DNA of 64,000 nucleotides from Adineta ricciae. Its lineage: Eukaryota > Rotifera > Eurotatoria > Adinetida > Adinetidae. The translations under genes were made by a program, and so were the position numbers. The notes under the pieces were generated by a model. That model did not search any database. It was not told where the DNA came from and saw only the letters and a program-made list of their open reading frames with translations. Positions 46,041 to 56,942 of the stretch are shown here, one piece after another. The stretch is taken from positions 1-64,000 of the forward strand of contig CAJNOJ010000086.1 in the NCBI GenBank assembly GCA_905250025.1, in the 5' to 3' direction. How positions within the stretch are numbered: position 1 is the stretch's first letter; each line of letters opens with the position of its first letter.

Positions 46041-48119
46041 TTACAATTTGGATGACACACGTCGAATACTTTCTTCGATTTGCAGCACATCGTGATGGGT
46101 CGGCGGTAAAGCATGTCGATAGATGACTGCTGCTTTCTGAAGATAGGATAGTGCTTGTATATACGCTTCTCGATTCTCATACACATAACCCATATTTTCC
46201 AATGTCGACGCTATAGATGGATGTTGTGGTGGAAGAGATTTGGTTTTGATTTTTAACGATAGATTGTAATGTTCAATAGCTAGATCGTGATGGCCAAGAC
46301 GTTCGTAAACTGCTCCAATATTGTTATGCGAACCGGCTAGATCGTGATTGTTTGCAGTGGGATGTTTGGCACGGATGGCTAATGCTCGTTGAAATGATTC
46401 GAGTGCTTCACCGTATTTCTTTTCGCGTTTGTAGACAACGCCCATATTATTGTAACATCCAGCAACATTGGGATGATTCTTTCCAAACGCTCGTTTCCAT
46501 ATATTCAATGCTTTATTGAATGCATCTAACGCTTTCTGATGATCACCTTTTTGCTGATAAACAATACCGATGCAATTGTAACTTTGTGCAATACTTGGAT
46601 CGTTAGCTTTCATGATCTTCAATTTGATTTCTAGAGATTTATTCAACCATTCTAGACTGTTGTCGTAATCGCCTTTCATTTCTCCAATTCGACCAAGATG
46701 GTGATATGTTCGACTAATAATATCTTGATCATACGTTGAATCTTGTAACAACCGTTGATAACACTTTTCGGCGTCATCAACTTTGCCCATTCGTCGTAAT
46801 GCATTACCAAACGAAAGAAGATTGATTTCCGTATCTGCATATTGATGTTTAATAGGGTCAAATATCGGTTTGAGATGATGATCATCATCGCTACATAAGA
46901 TTAAATGTATAATCGAAATATGGCTTTTATTTCGATTGATACTATTTACACGAAAGATACTTCCCAAAGAAAACAGGATTTCTTCTTCATGTGCTGTAGT
47001 CCTATGCACAGCAATGTCCCCAAATGGTTTAATTTTTGCAAGACGTGGATCGGCATCGATTTTGAAAAGAATCTTTTTCGTGGTTTCATCATCTAGTTCA
47101 TAATCATTGAAGTATTCTAATGCATTATCACGGCTTATAAATGCGGAAAAGAACCGATTAATTGAAATGTATTTTCCTATAGATCCTTCGAAGACGTCTA
47201 ATTCATCGGCGGATATTAAATATGTTCGATAAACACGTTTGACTGATGACAATTGATATAGTTGTAGTTGGCGAATAAGATCATGAATGAAGAATTGGAG
47301 GATGTAGAGTAAATCGACATTAATTGTATTCAAAGATTTGTTTAATAATTGATAGAGAAATGAATCGAGACTGTACCACCATAGCGCATTCGATGGAAGG
47401 TAGTTGTGCTCGAATTCGTTCAAAATTTTCAACTGTTCGGCGTTGTCTCGATACTCAATTCTACATAAATCGATGAGTTCTTTTTTATTTTCCAGGATTT
47501 GTTCATTGGTTAGTTTGGTATTCAATAAAAATTGGATTATCAATTGTAAATGAAGGAAATGCGCGTTGGTATTCGACGGAGAATTATCCGTCCATTGGTT
47601 AGTATCGAAAATATTGATCTTCAGTGGTTCTTGTAACTTTTTTCGTTTGATATGATCGAGTTTCAATCGTGCTATAACTTCATTTACATCATTCTGAACG
47701 CATCTTATCTAAATGAGATGAAATGTCAAGAAATAAAGGTTTTCATAACAGAAAAATCTTCGCACTTTCTTGTATTGCTCAACCCATCCCAACGTTGTTT
47801 CGCTGTCGGATGAAATAATATAAATAGACGTAATACGTCGAAGATCATGTACACGTGAAGTGATTGGCAGAGCAAGTTTATCATCAGTTAATATAACAAG
47901 TCGATCATCTTTTGATAATGATCGAATGTATTGTTCACAATCATCGATATCATCGAATAGTTTTAAATAGTTTATTATCGAACGAAGTTGTTGTTGAATA
48001 TCAGCATTTTCATGTTGATCATCGATTGGTGAATACAACCAAAGCAAGGCAAAGATTTCGAGATTTTCATCCATGGGGGATAAAAATGATGGCCGACCTG
48101 ACGACTCACTGGACTCCAT
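46041..48119 (-). CDS. Mono-ADP-ribosyltransferase-like domain fused to kinesin-light-chain-type TPRs
   Basis: Two exons (48119-47766 and 47708-46041) joined in phase 0 by a 57-nt intron; about 673 residues. The N-terminal ~130 residues are a divergent domain (LEIFALLWLYSP, DRLVILTDDKL). The ART-like part follows at residues ~230-370, with RTYLISADELDVFEGSIGK, YISINRFFSAFISRDNALEYF (the S-x-S/T-like strand is altered to F-S-A-F), FGDIAVH and HEEEILFSLGSIFRV, where the E-x-E catalytic motif of arginine ART enzymes is expected. The C-terminal ~260 residues hold about six TPRs (YHHLGRIGEMKGDYDNSLEW, YNCIGIVYQQKGDHQKALDAF, YNNMGVVYKREKKYGEALESF). This architecture is known to me as expanded in bdelloid rotifers. 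Activity and target are unknown. Confidence 0.82.
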
Positions 48120-48962
48120 ATTGTTTCAGCCAGCTAGATGGCGAGTTTATGCTCCTTTAGTTCTTAAGTTTATGCTTTATTTACCCCTATCATCAACGAT
48201 TTGAAAAGTGCGTCTCTGTATGTGCACAAACCGGAACGATAATACAAATGAAAAAAGTGAAAAATGAGGATGATAAACAGTTTTTTTCCTTCCTGTGACA
48301 GAACGAAAAACTAATAGTAACTAGTTGACTACCTCAGGGGTGGATAATGACGTGATACGATAGGTGTGCGTATCGTCACAGATATCCATTTTTAAAATAG
48401 CTATCCGTTTGCTTAGGCAATGGGTGTATTATTGACAAGTCACATAATTATTCAGTCGAGCCAAATTGAGTATTGTTTTCTTTGATAGGAAAACAAAGAT
48501 TGTTTATATAAGACAATAATCCCATCTTCAAGTCGAAATTCATTTCAATAAAAATACTCGATATTATTATTATTGAACAGTTACCAACTAGTTGAAGTAT
48601 ATACAGTTCTTTTCAACTATAGGGCACAATCGAATGCCTAAGGTTGTAAATGCAGATGTGTGCACCCGTTGCGTCGTTTACTTTGATCTTGTTTATTTTT
48701 GCCCATTCTTTTATTGAGATTGTACATTCGTCTATGATAAACAAAAGGCGTCTATATCTGTATGTGCATGTGTATATTCAACACATCTTTAACCATTTGT
48801 CATTTAGCTAGTGGTAGTCATTCAGAAAGTAGATTATGATTACGAAGATGATTATTTTTTTCTCTTTATTTTTCTTTTCATTTGCAGAAACATAGCAAAA
48901 CACGCACAGATACAAATATTTGGAATGTATATATATATAATATAGTTGTTCGCTTGCAATTC
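48120..48962. other. Intergenic region, 0.84 kb
   Basis: Upstream of the ART-TPR gene and downstream of AP-2 (both minus). Apart from a short (TA) run near 48930, nothing of note. Confidence 0.5.
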
Positions 48963-51809
48963 CTACGAAGTTTTTGTATGAAAAAGATCTAAATCTTTCT
49001 TATTGTCATTTGTTAATGATGCGGTAGTTGATGCTGATGCGATTGTTTTGTCGAAAGTTTTGTTCATTTCAGTCAAGTAATTTTGTAAGGCGGACATGGC
49101 GCCAATGATAGCTGGTGTGCCGAAACCATGTGTAACTAACGAAAAATGTGTTAAATGCTTCTGTATAGAAACATCCAGAACAGGTGCTAAACGACTATTC
49201 GTTCCTAATGGCGAACGATCTTGAGAAATTAAGTCGGTGAACTCTTTTATTAATTGTCTAGAAAGAAACAAAGTTTGATTAAAAAAGTCCGAGGAATAAA
49301 ACGAAAACTTTAGTTACTTGGCTGCGAGAATATTTTGTTTTCGTTTTGTGATACCAGCTGGTTCTTGTAGATGATGAGTAGCATGATATTGCCGATTGTT
49401 GTATTCAGCACATTGGCGCGCAGGAAACTCTTGATCACATACATAATGAAAATCGCGTGCTAAATGAGCAGCTTCACCTTCTACAAGTGATGTTAGTAAT
49501 GTCACTGTTGCTGCTTTTCGTCTTCCAGCTGGAAGATTAACACCTATCTTCTCGAGTTTTTCACGTAAGATTCGACCGCCGTTCTTCGATTTTGCTCTGA
49601 AACAAATTCATCAACGTCACCAACAGAAAAGTAAATGAGAAAAACAATACCGTCGTAGTATTCCTCCAAGTAGCGACGCATTCAGACACTCCGGTGGCGA
49701 AAGACGTCTTTGAACTTCAGCGACACACACTTTATACTTAGAATTCGAGCTAAGTAGCGATAATCGGCCTGGAACACTGCAGAATACATCTGTTGGTGCT
49801 ATAGGACCGTTGCCATTGCCTAGATTTAATTGAATACCTTCTTTCGAATCAATACGACGGGGATCTACAGATAAAAAAGTATGAACTTAATATTACTTTT
49901 TCCTCCTCGTATGCTTTAATAATTACCGCGTTGAAATGACGCACGGTAATGCTCTGACAGTCCCGAAGGACTATTGTCGTCAAGACCCGGAACCTGAAAA
50001 GAATTCAATTAGAGGATATGAAAATAAATTAGCTCAACGAACTCGGAACGCTGCTGCATTGCTAGGATCAGTACCTAATAAACCATTCCTATAGAGTTGT
50101 AAAGATTCTGGATCGAGTACCATGGCATGTCTTGTATAATATGAAGCAGCATATTCTGCATATGCGCCGTAAGGATTACTTAATGGTGCTGCTGTTTCAT
50201 CGATAGCCGACGAGCGCATAAGAGAATTATAAGATTGTGCCGTTTGATTACCGGTAAATGGTGGTGATGATGATGAGGATACATAATCAAGATTATGTGC
50301 ATGATTCGATTGAATTTGTTCAAAAGGGTGTTGATGATGGGAAACCGTTGGGAACGGGGGAGGAAAATATGGGGGCTGAAAATCAACAGTATTCGAAGTC
50401 GATGATATAGGAATCGACGATGTTGATACTTGAATATTTGCTCGATTTGCATTTGTCGAAGCACTTCCATAGTTATTTGATCGATCCTAGAATAAGTTTT
50501 ATAGGTAGGAAACAAATCCAATGACATCCACCGGCGAAAATATTCTCTACTCAAAGATGACTTCGACATATTTGAAAATCAATATTATTTATTCATATAC
50601 ATACATCTACGATATCTGTATGTAATGGATAAAAATATTATTTTTCTCTTATCTTTTGTCTATGTATGCAGGACACTACCCGGTTCGATAGCAAGCCAAT
50701 TTACCTGCCAGGAATTTTCGGCAAGATGATGATGATGATGAAGGTGATGAAATGACATGAGACGACCGCTTGCGGATGTGTTCGTACAATGTGTAATGCT
50801 GTGCAAACGCCGCTCGGCTCAAATCGGAGGCAGACAAGAAAAAGAGAAAGAGAGAGAGAGAGAGAGAGGAGAAAAGAAGTAATGTTGGAAGGAAAAATGG
50901 CTAATGGGGGTGCGATGAATGTATGGATAATGTTGTATGCCGTACCAGTTCCAATGTTTCTATTCGTCGTTATTGCTTCTACTGCCTTCAAGTAAAAAAA
51001 GCTGAGTATGATGGAAAGAAGAGAAAAAGAAAGCCAGAGAGAAGCAGCAAAAAAGAAAGAGAAACATGGAGAAAATCGACTTTTTCTTTCACGTTTTCTG
51101 CTACTACCGTTATATAAATAATAGTCAAGGCAAGATTATTCTTCTTTCGCGTACATTGTTTCATTGCACGACGATGACTATCGAGTTTTTTTTTCTTATT
51201 CTCTTTTTTTTCATTCATTCGGATTGGTTACAAAGCAAGAAAAGAAAACTATACTCAAATGCGGATTGGTCATGTCAATGGATGGATGAAAAAAGAAATA
51301 AGCATATATTAGGGCACAAAATACGAGTCAATCTTATTAATCCTTGTAGAAAGATTTCTTTCCAGAAAAAAAAGGGAAATGTGCAATAAACAAAAGAAAG
51401 TCCGTGCTTTTATTCTTAATTAGCAGATCGCGTTACTATTTCTTACAGAAAAAGAAAATAAACCAGATTGAATGATCGACAAATTAATCTTCAAGGAAAA
51501 TAAAATTTGTCTAATTTTTTGAAACAATATAAAGCTCGAGGTAAAATACAGTTCCATTACGGAGAGATGCTAACCGGAGTCTACTGGTCATATCATTGAT
51601 GGCGCTTGAGGGCAACGCCCGATATTATCATTACCACCACTACCATCATCATCATCATCTGCAGTCTTCACTGCTTAAATGGGTTATATCAACAAAACGC
51701 CCGAGCTGTATTCGTGCATTCGATTCGAAGTACTTGAACTAATAGAATGTTGATACAAGTGTTTAGCTTACCTGATCCGCCGGCGACAATGTCGGCAAAT
51801 AGCTAACTT
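48963..51809 (-). CDS. TFAP2: AP-2 family transcription factor
   Basis: Sequence-specific factor binding GCC-N3-GGC-type sites, used in animal ectoderm development. The C-terminal half is conserved: [95 protein letters not shown] (basic helix-span-helix), then [33 protein letters not shown] and [10 protein letters not shown]. The N-terminal exon 50043-50486 has the AP-2 activation motif [11 protein letters not shown] further exon at 51772-51809 ([12 protein letters not shown]) joins in phase across a 1285-nt intron. The true start lies further up; a weak candidate first exon with MLPCELFQPVKG at about 52241 is in a suitable position but its donor is poor, so it is not included. Confidence 0.88.
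50848..50869. repeat. (GA)n microsatellite inside the large AP-2 intron
   Basis: About ten AG units within the intron 50487-51771; the same intron contains other polypurine tracts near 51010-51070. Confidence 0.85.
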
Positions 51810-52362
51810 CTTTAAAACGTTAAAAATAAATTGAAACGCATTCGTTCGTTTCTTTTACTCATTTTCCACTTGACTTACCAATGACGAAAAGAAGAAGAAG
51901 AGAGAGAGAATATGTTCAAACATTTAGTGAGTAAGTAGGCGTAAAGAATTCAACATATTTTCTCATTTAGATCTTTCGATGTATGAGAACAAAATCAAAC
52001 GTTGTTCTTTTCTTGTCATACAATAAGGTCAATGTAGTTATATTTCTATCTCATCATCGTCATCGTGATTACAATGACTTCTAGCTATAATTTCATTAAC
52101 GGAACAGCATGTCCGCCTCTTTTTCTTTTGACGAGATATCATCATCCAAGAATCAAAGATTTAATGTAACCCCGAGGCTTCAAGAATGCAATAGGCTTCC
52201 TCGCTGCCTTTGACCGGCTGGAATAGTTCACACGGAAGCATATATTTGTATAAGTGAATGGCCAAGTATTCTGCACAATCAATCGAAATGCTGATCTTTA
52301 ACAAAAGATTAAGCCGGTGATCAATATCAAGATAGAAAAGTCAACAAAGTTCACATCTGATA
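51810..52362. other. Region between AP-2 upstream exon and aquaporin
   Basis: Probably contains the AP-2 5' exon(s) and the aquaporin promoter. The minus-strand ATG at 52241 (MLPCELFQPVKG) is the only candidate AP-2 start seen. Confidence 0.4.
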
Positions 52363-53669
52363 ATGAATCTCATGTTAAGCGCCGATTTTCATATGATAAT
52401 TAATGTGGATAAATACGTAGTGAAAATATGCATCATATACGAATTTTTGAGTGAGTCGTTTTTCTTACTGAAGCATCGATTGAAAGAGATAGATTTTCTC
52501 TTTCGAAGAAATGTTCGTGGGTCACGGGACGCACAACACAGAAAAGAAAGTTTATTCATTACCGTTATTCGACCAGTTACAGTTGAATTGGTAACCAGTC
52601 TTTTGGATTTTCTCTTCAAAATTCAATTCGTTTTCATATAGGTAGGCACTTTCATATTAGTGTTATTCAGCTTGTGGGGTGGATGCAGTACAAGAAACAG
52701 CCTTGTTCAAGGAGCATTCTGCAGTGGTTTGACATTGATGGTACTCCTAGCAAGTTTTGGTTAGTTCGTCTCTTTGTAGAAGAGAAATAGATGAAAATTT
52801 ACTTTCTAGGTCATATTAGGTAAAGTTTCATAAAACGACTGCATGTGTTTTCGTGGTAAAGATCGTGCTTCACCTTTTTAGTGGTTCACATCTCAATCCA
52901 TGTGTTACGCTAGGCGTATTTATTGCTGGAGAAGTTCGATATTATCTCGCTTTAGCGTATGTCGTAGTGCAAGTTATTGCAGGTAGATTTTTGTTTCAAT
53001 AAAGTTTGTTTTTACTTAGTTAGCCATAGGTATCGGAGCAGCTGGATTAGTATGTTTATTAGTTTCATCACAAACGTATTCAGCATGTAGTGGTGGTACT
53101 ACTTTATTGAACGAAGCCGAGAATATCGAATGGTGGCAGGTACGCCTATTGTAGTAACAAGGCGGAGAGGCATTGTCCAGTTGAAATCGTTTTCATCGAT
53201 AGGGCTTAATCATGGAGTTTTTCATTACTTTTTCGTTGGTGACTGTCATTCTACTAGTGGCACTCGATACAAAATCTAAAACAGGTTTAGCATCGATGAT
53301 AATTGGATTTACTTTAGCTGCTAATATTCTTGCTGCGTATGTAATAGACTATCTGGTTCGTCATAAAAAGCCATGCTTTTCCATAGAGGATCGTATACTG
53401 GTGCGAGTATGAATCCAGCTCGATCATTAGGTCCAGCTATCATAGCTAATAAGTGGACGAACCATTGGATCTATTGGGTTGGCCCTTTATTAGGTAGTGG
53501 TATGGCTGGACTTATGTATCGGTAAGATTTAATGACGTTCTATTGTAAAAGATCAGTTTTAATAACCATTCGTTTGATTAGCTTTATATGGGCACATGAG
53601 GATCGGCGATGGCCAAAGTCCGAACCAAAAAAAGTGAATGAAGCTTCTGTTGTACCATTTACAGTCTAG
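52363..53669 (+). CDS. Aquaporin-family channel with an NPC first motif
   Basis: Six-TM water or solute channel of the MIP family. The exon starting 52642 reads [19 protein letters not shown] (TM1), then [11 protein letters not shown]. The first half-helix is [16 protein letters not shown] instead of the usual NPA. Then YVVVQVIAG (TM3), [20 protein letters not shown] (TM4), [17 protein letters not shown] (TM5) and the second half-helix [14 protein letters not shown], a canonical NPA followed by R. TM6 is [15 protein letters not shown]. The N-terminus comes from 52363-52578, ending IRPVTVEL at a phase-0 donor; its start is uncertain, and earlier exons are possible. It ends SVVPFTV at 53669. 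Glycerol or other solute transport cannot be told from sequence. Confidence 0.82.
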
Positions 53670-53837
53670 ACTTCCGTAGAAAAAAACGTACGCCGGAGAT
53701 AAGACAGTATTGAAGTTTTACCTATGAGATATCGTTTCTCGTAGTATTTCTTTATCAAAAAATAAATAAAAAACATTTCAACAACCATAAACGCTCGTTT
53801 AAATAATAAAAAAATACAAAATTTCCATTGGGTACTC

Positions 53838-55546
53838 TTATTTTGTTTGAATAATAATTGTCGAAAAGCCTTGCAAATTGACTTGTCCATTAGTTACAAT
53901 TTGACTTTCGCTATTTGTAGAAAAAGTGATTTGACGATAATTGTCAGGGATCATCACTCGTTGTGTTCGGTGACCAAGATTATGTGCAATAAAGACAGAC
54001 TTCGTATTATATTCTCGTTCATAAATACATAAGCAACGTATACGTGTGGAGACAGGTTTCAACGAACCGAAAAGTAACACATCGGATTGGCAGCGAATGT
54101 GAATCAGTTTTTTATAATGATTCACGAGTGAATTTGGATCACTTAATTGTTGGTCGAGTGGAGTACAACCATTGCTAACTTTTGTATACAATGGTTCTAG
54201 CCATGTTGTTTGTCCTTGAGTTTGAGTAGTAGACCAAAGGAAAGGTTCTCGGCGATATTTATCATGTGGTTTCATTCCTAACATACCAATTTCTTCCCCA
54301 TAGTAAACAAAAGGTAGACCGGGTAATGTCAAAAGCAATGCTGCTGCTAATTTTGCTTTGGATACGTTATTACTCAACACTGACATGAGACGATTTTGAT
54401 CATGATTCGATAGAAAAATCGCGTCGATCACTGACCGACTACTTTCTCTCGTATAAATGTTAGCTATTCGCTGATAAGCATTTAATAACGATGAACCGTT
54501 GCCTTCGTTTAATACACATGAGATTAATAGATCAGCTAATTCAAAATTAAATACAGAATCAAGTGAGCGAAGGTATGGTGCAATACGACTCGACAAATCC
54601 CAGACTTCACCGAGTAAATATACTGACGGATTGATCTGAGACAAAGCTTGACGAAATTTAGTCCACCACGATATATTCGACTTGAGATGAGGTGGTTTGT
54701 AGAAATACTTCGCTGCATCAAGACGAAATCCGTCGACACCAAGCTCAAGCCAGGTTTGACCGATACGACATATTTCATCTTGAACACGTTCGCAATCATA
54801 ATTTAAATCCGGCATACGAGGATCGAATACGGCATAATATGTATTCGTATATAGTCTGTTCGATTGTGTAGAATTTGCTGAAGAGTCTTCATGTGTCAGT
54901 GACAATTTAGATGTAATTCGATCGTCTAAAACAATTGAATAATTCTGCACATTTTGATCAATATAAATGAAGCTAAATTGCTTTGTGTTTTACCTTGATC
55001 GAGATCAACAGGTGTTTTTGAACGCTTTTCGAATTCTTCCCAATCGAAATGTTCACTTTCGGGACCAACCTTATGCCACAATCCCGCTGCATTAACATCC
55101 GGCGTATCGAAAGCACGTAAACCTAACCTTTTCACACGTTCACTATCAGTCCATATATAATAATCTCGATAAGCATTCGTTGGATCCGATTGAGCTTGTC
55201 GAAACCATGGATGATCATAACTCGTATGATTAGCGACCAGATCGAGTATGACAAGTATATCGCGTTGATGACATTCGTTAACTAAATGACGAAAATCATC
55301 TAATGTTCCATAATCAGGATGAATATTGAGATAATCTTCGACATCATATTTGTGATAGGTTTTAGCAGGGTGAATAGGCATCAGCCATATTAATGTGATG
55401 CCTAGATCTGAAAGATAGTCTAGTTTTTGACGAAGTCCATTCAGATCTCCAATGCCGTCACCATTCGAATCGAAAAATGATTGCACAAAGATTTCATATC
55501 CAACGCCATGGAGACATCGTTGTACTTGTTCAGGTGTTAACGACAT
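53838..55546 (-). CDS. GH13 alpha-amylase-type glycosidase, bacterial-like
   Basis: Hydrolase of alpha-glucans or oligosaccharides. Two coding exons (55546-54994 and 54944-53838) with a 49-nt intron in phase 0. Region I: DLVANHTSYDHPWF. Nucleophile Asp in GVDGFRLDAAKYF. Acid Glu in VYLLGEVWDL. Third Asp in FLSNHDQNRLMS. Other blocks are VGYEIFVQSFFDSNGDGIGDL, YHKYDVEDYLNIHPDYGTLDDF, FDPRMPDLNYDCERV and LPGLPFVYYGEEIGMLG. These resemble bacterial alpha-amylases more than animal amylases or maltases. The first ATG is at 55546 (MSLTPEQ); the frame stays open to about 55672 without ATG, with hydrophilic sequence containing several Cys, so an upstream exon with a signal peptide is possible. Confidence 0.88.
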
Positions 55547-56319
55547 ACAAGACTTGTCAGATGTTTTTGAACATGTGAAATTCCGTCGTTTGCGACAAAA
55601 ATCGATGAATAACGTATTTATTACTACTCCTGATGAATTTAGCAACAGATCGTAATGGACCAGTTCTTGACTACTTCGAAAAGAGGTCGCTCAAGAACAG
55701 TACGAACAGGGTGCAATCAATCCTTGGGTGATATTTTTGGAATTTCTCTGGAACTCGGTTACGATAAATAAACTAACTATTCTATTCAAACGAGTTCGGT
55801 TCAGTACCTGAAATCACAGTTTTTCGTATGCTCAAGATTTCCATTTCAAAAATATCTACGTCCGATCTCGAAGATCAAGAGGAAGACATGAAACGCAGGA
55901 CCTCATTGCTGACGAACATTCGAATAGGCATAATCCATCTCATCAAATATATTGATTCTAGTTGTATTTCAATCACAATGGTCATTTACCAAAAAAAAAC
56001 AACATTGGTGTCCGACTATAATGTTTTCAATGTATAGTACTTCTCTAAATGAAATCTCTATGCCTATCTGTAAACAATTACTTTGCTTTCCAGAAGCCGA
56101 CTACTATCCGAAATCTTTTGTACAAATGTACTTTCCCAGAAACACAATATCTCTTGAAAAATGTTCACTCTTTAACCTCAATGGCATTTATTCTGCACTT
56201 ATTCAAACAAGGTTCATCGTTTATTCATTTAAATATTTATTTCCATTTTAAATGAACAACATTTACTTTCTTGTTTACAATCGCAATCTTTGCTCCTAAC
56301 CGAAAGATTTCATCATTAT
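55547..56319. other. Intergenic region, 0.77 kb
   Basis: Upstream of the glycosidase and downstream of the CAP gene (both minus). The open frame 55547-55672 may be glycosidase coding. Plus-strand ORFs at 55828-56255 overlap in several frames and are not supported. Confidence 0.5.
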
Positions 56320-56942
56320 TTAACAGTCGACATTGGCAGCAAACTGATCTTTGTAGTTTCCTCTTGGGTAATAATTGGCAACGAACAGTACTCCACCGTT
56401 AGTAACGTTGCATATACCTAAACCAAATTGTCGACTATTTTTCCAGACAACTTGAGTGAAATGTAAAGCTGTTTCAGGATTTGCTACACTATATTTCGAT
56501 TTTTCGTTAAACCACGCAAATACTGGTGTAGCACCTGAAAAAAATTCGAAAACAAATACATTCATCTTGTCATTTTTCTCTACTCAACAAACCATTATCT
56601 TGATTGAAATCAAACGGACTTTTCTTGTAACTAGTTTCGCCGTATTCGATTGTTCCACTATGATTAAATTGACCCGTGCTAGCTGATTGATCGCACCATG
56701 CTTGTGCTCGTTGTTCGAGTGTAGCATTGTACTGTAATGGTTCTGCTTTACATTGTGCACGAAATAGATTATGTTGAGCTAGAGCTTCCTGTCGATATCG
56801 TTCTAATGGAAGACCTACAGTGGCAATCAAAACTGAAATTTTCGAAAAATTCTATCGATCAATTGATACTTTGAATCGGTTTGCATAAAATCACAATTAA
56901 CAAATAGATAAAAACTACAGAAATATAGTTGAATGTTTGCAT
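56320..56942 (-). CDS. Secreted CAP-domain (SCP/GAPR-1-type) protein
   Basis: CAP superfamily protein, extracellular. Exon 1 56942-56895 (MQTFNYISVVFIYLLI) is joined in phase 0 to exon 2 (start 56851, NFSKISVLIATVGLPLERY); together they give a signal-peptide-like N-terminus. Domain blocks: EALAQHNLFRAQCKAEPLQYN (His of the CAP cavity), LEQRAQAWCDQSA, GQFNHSGTIEYGETSY (conserved Glu), then after a short intron ATPVFAWFNEKSKYSV, HFTQVVWKNSRQFGLGICN (CAP1) and VLFVANYYPRGNY (CAP2), ending NVDC. About 190 residues, similar to GAPR-1/Pry-type proteins without extra Cys-rich domains. Exon 1 join is less certain than the rest. Confidence 0.84.

Noticed and set aside
50701..51218. Several Lys/Arg/Glu-rich ORFs in the large AP-2 intron
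   Set aside because: They are translations of (GA)n and other polypurine tracts on both strands.
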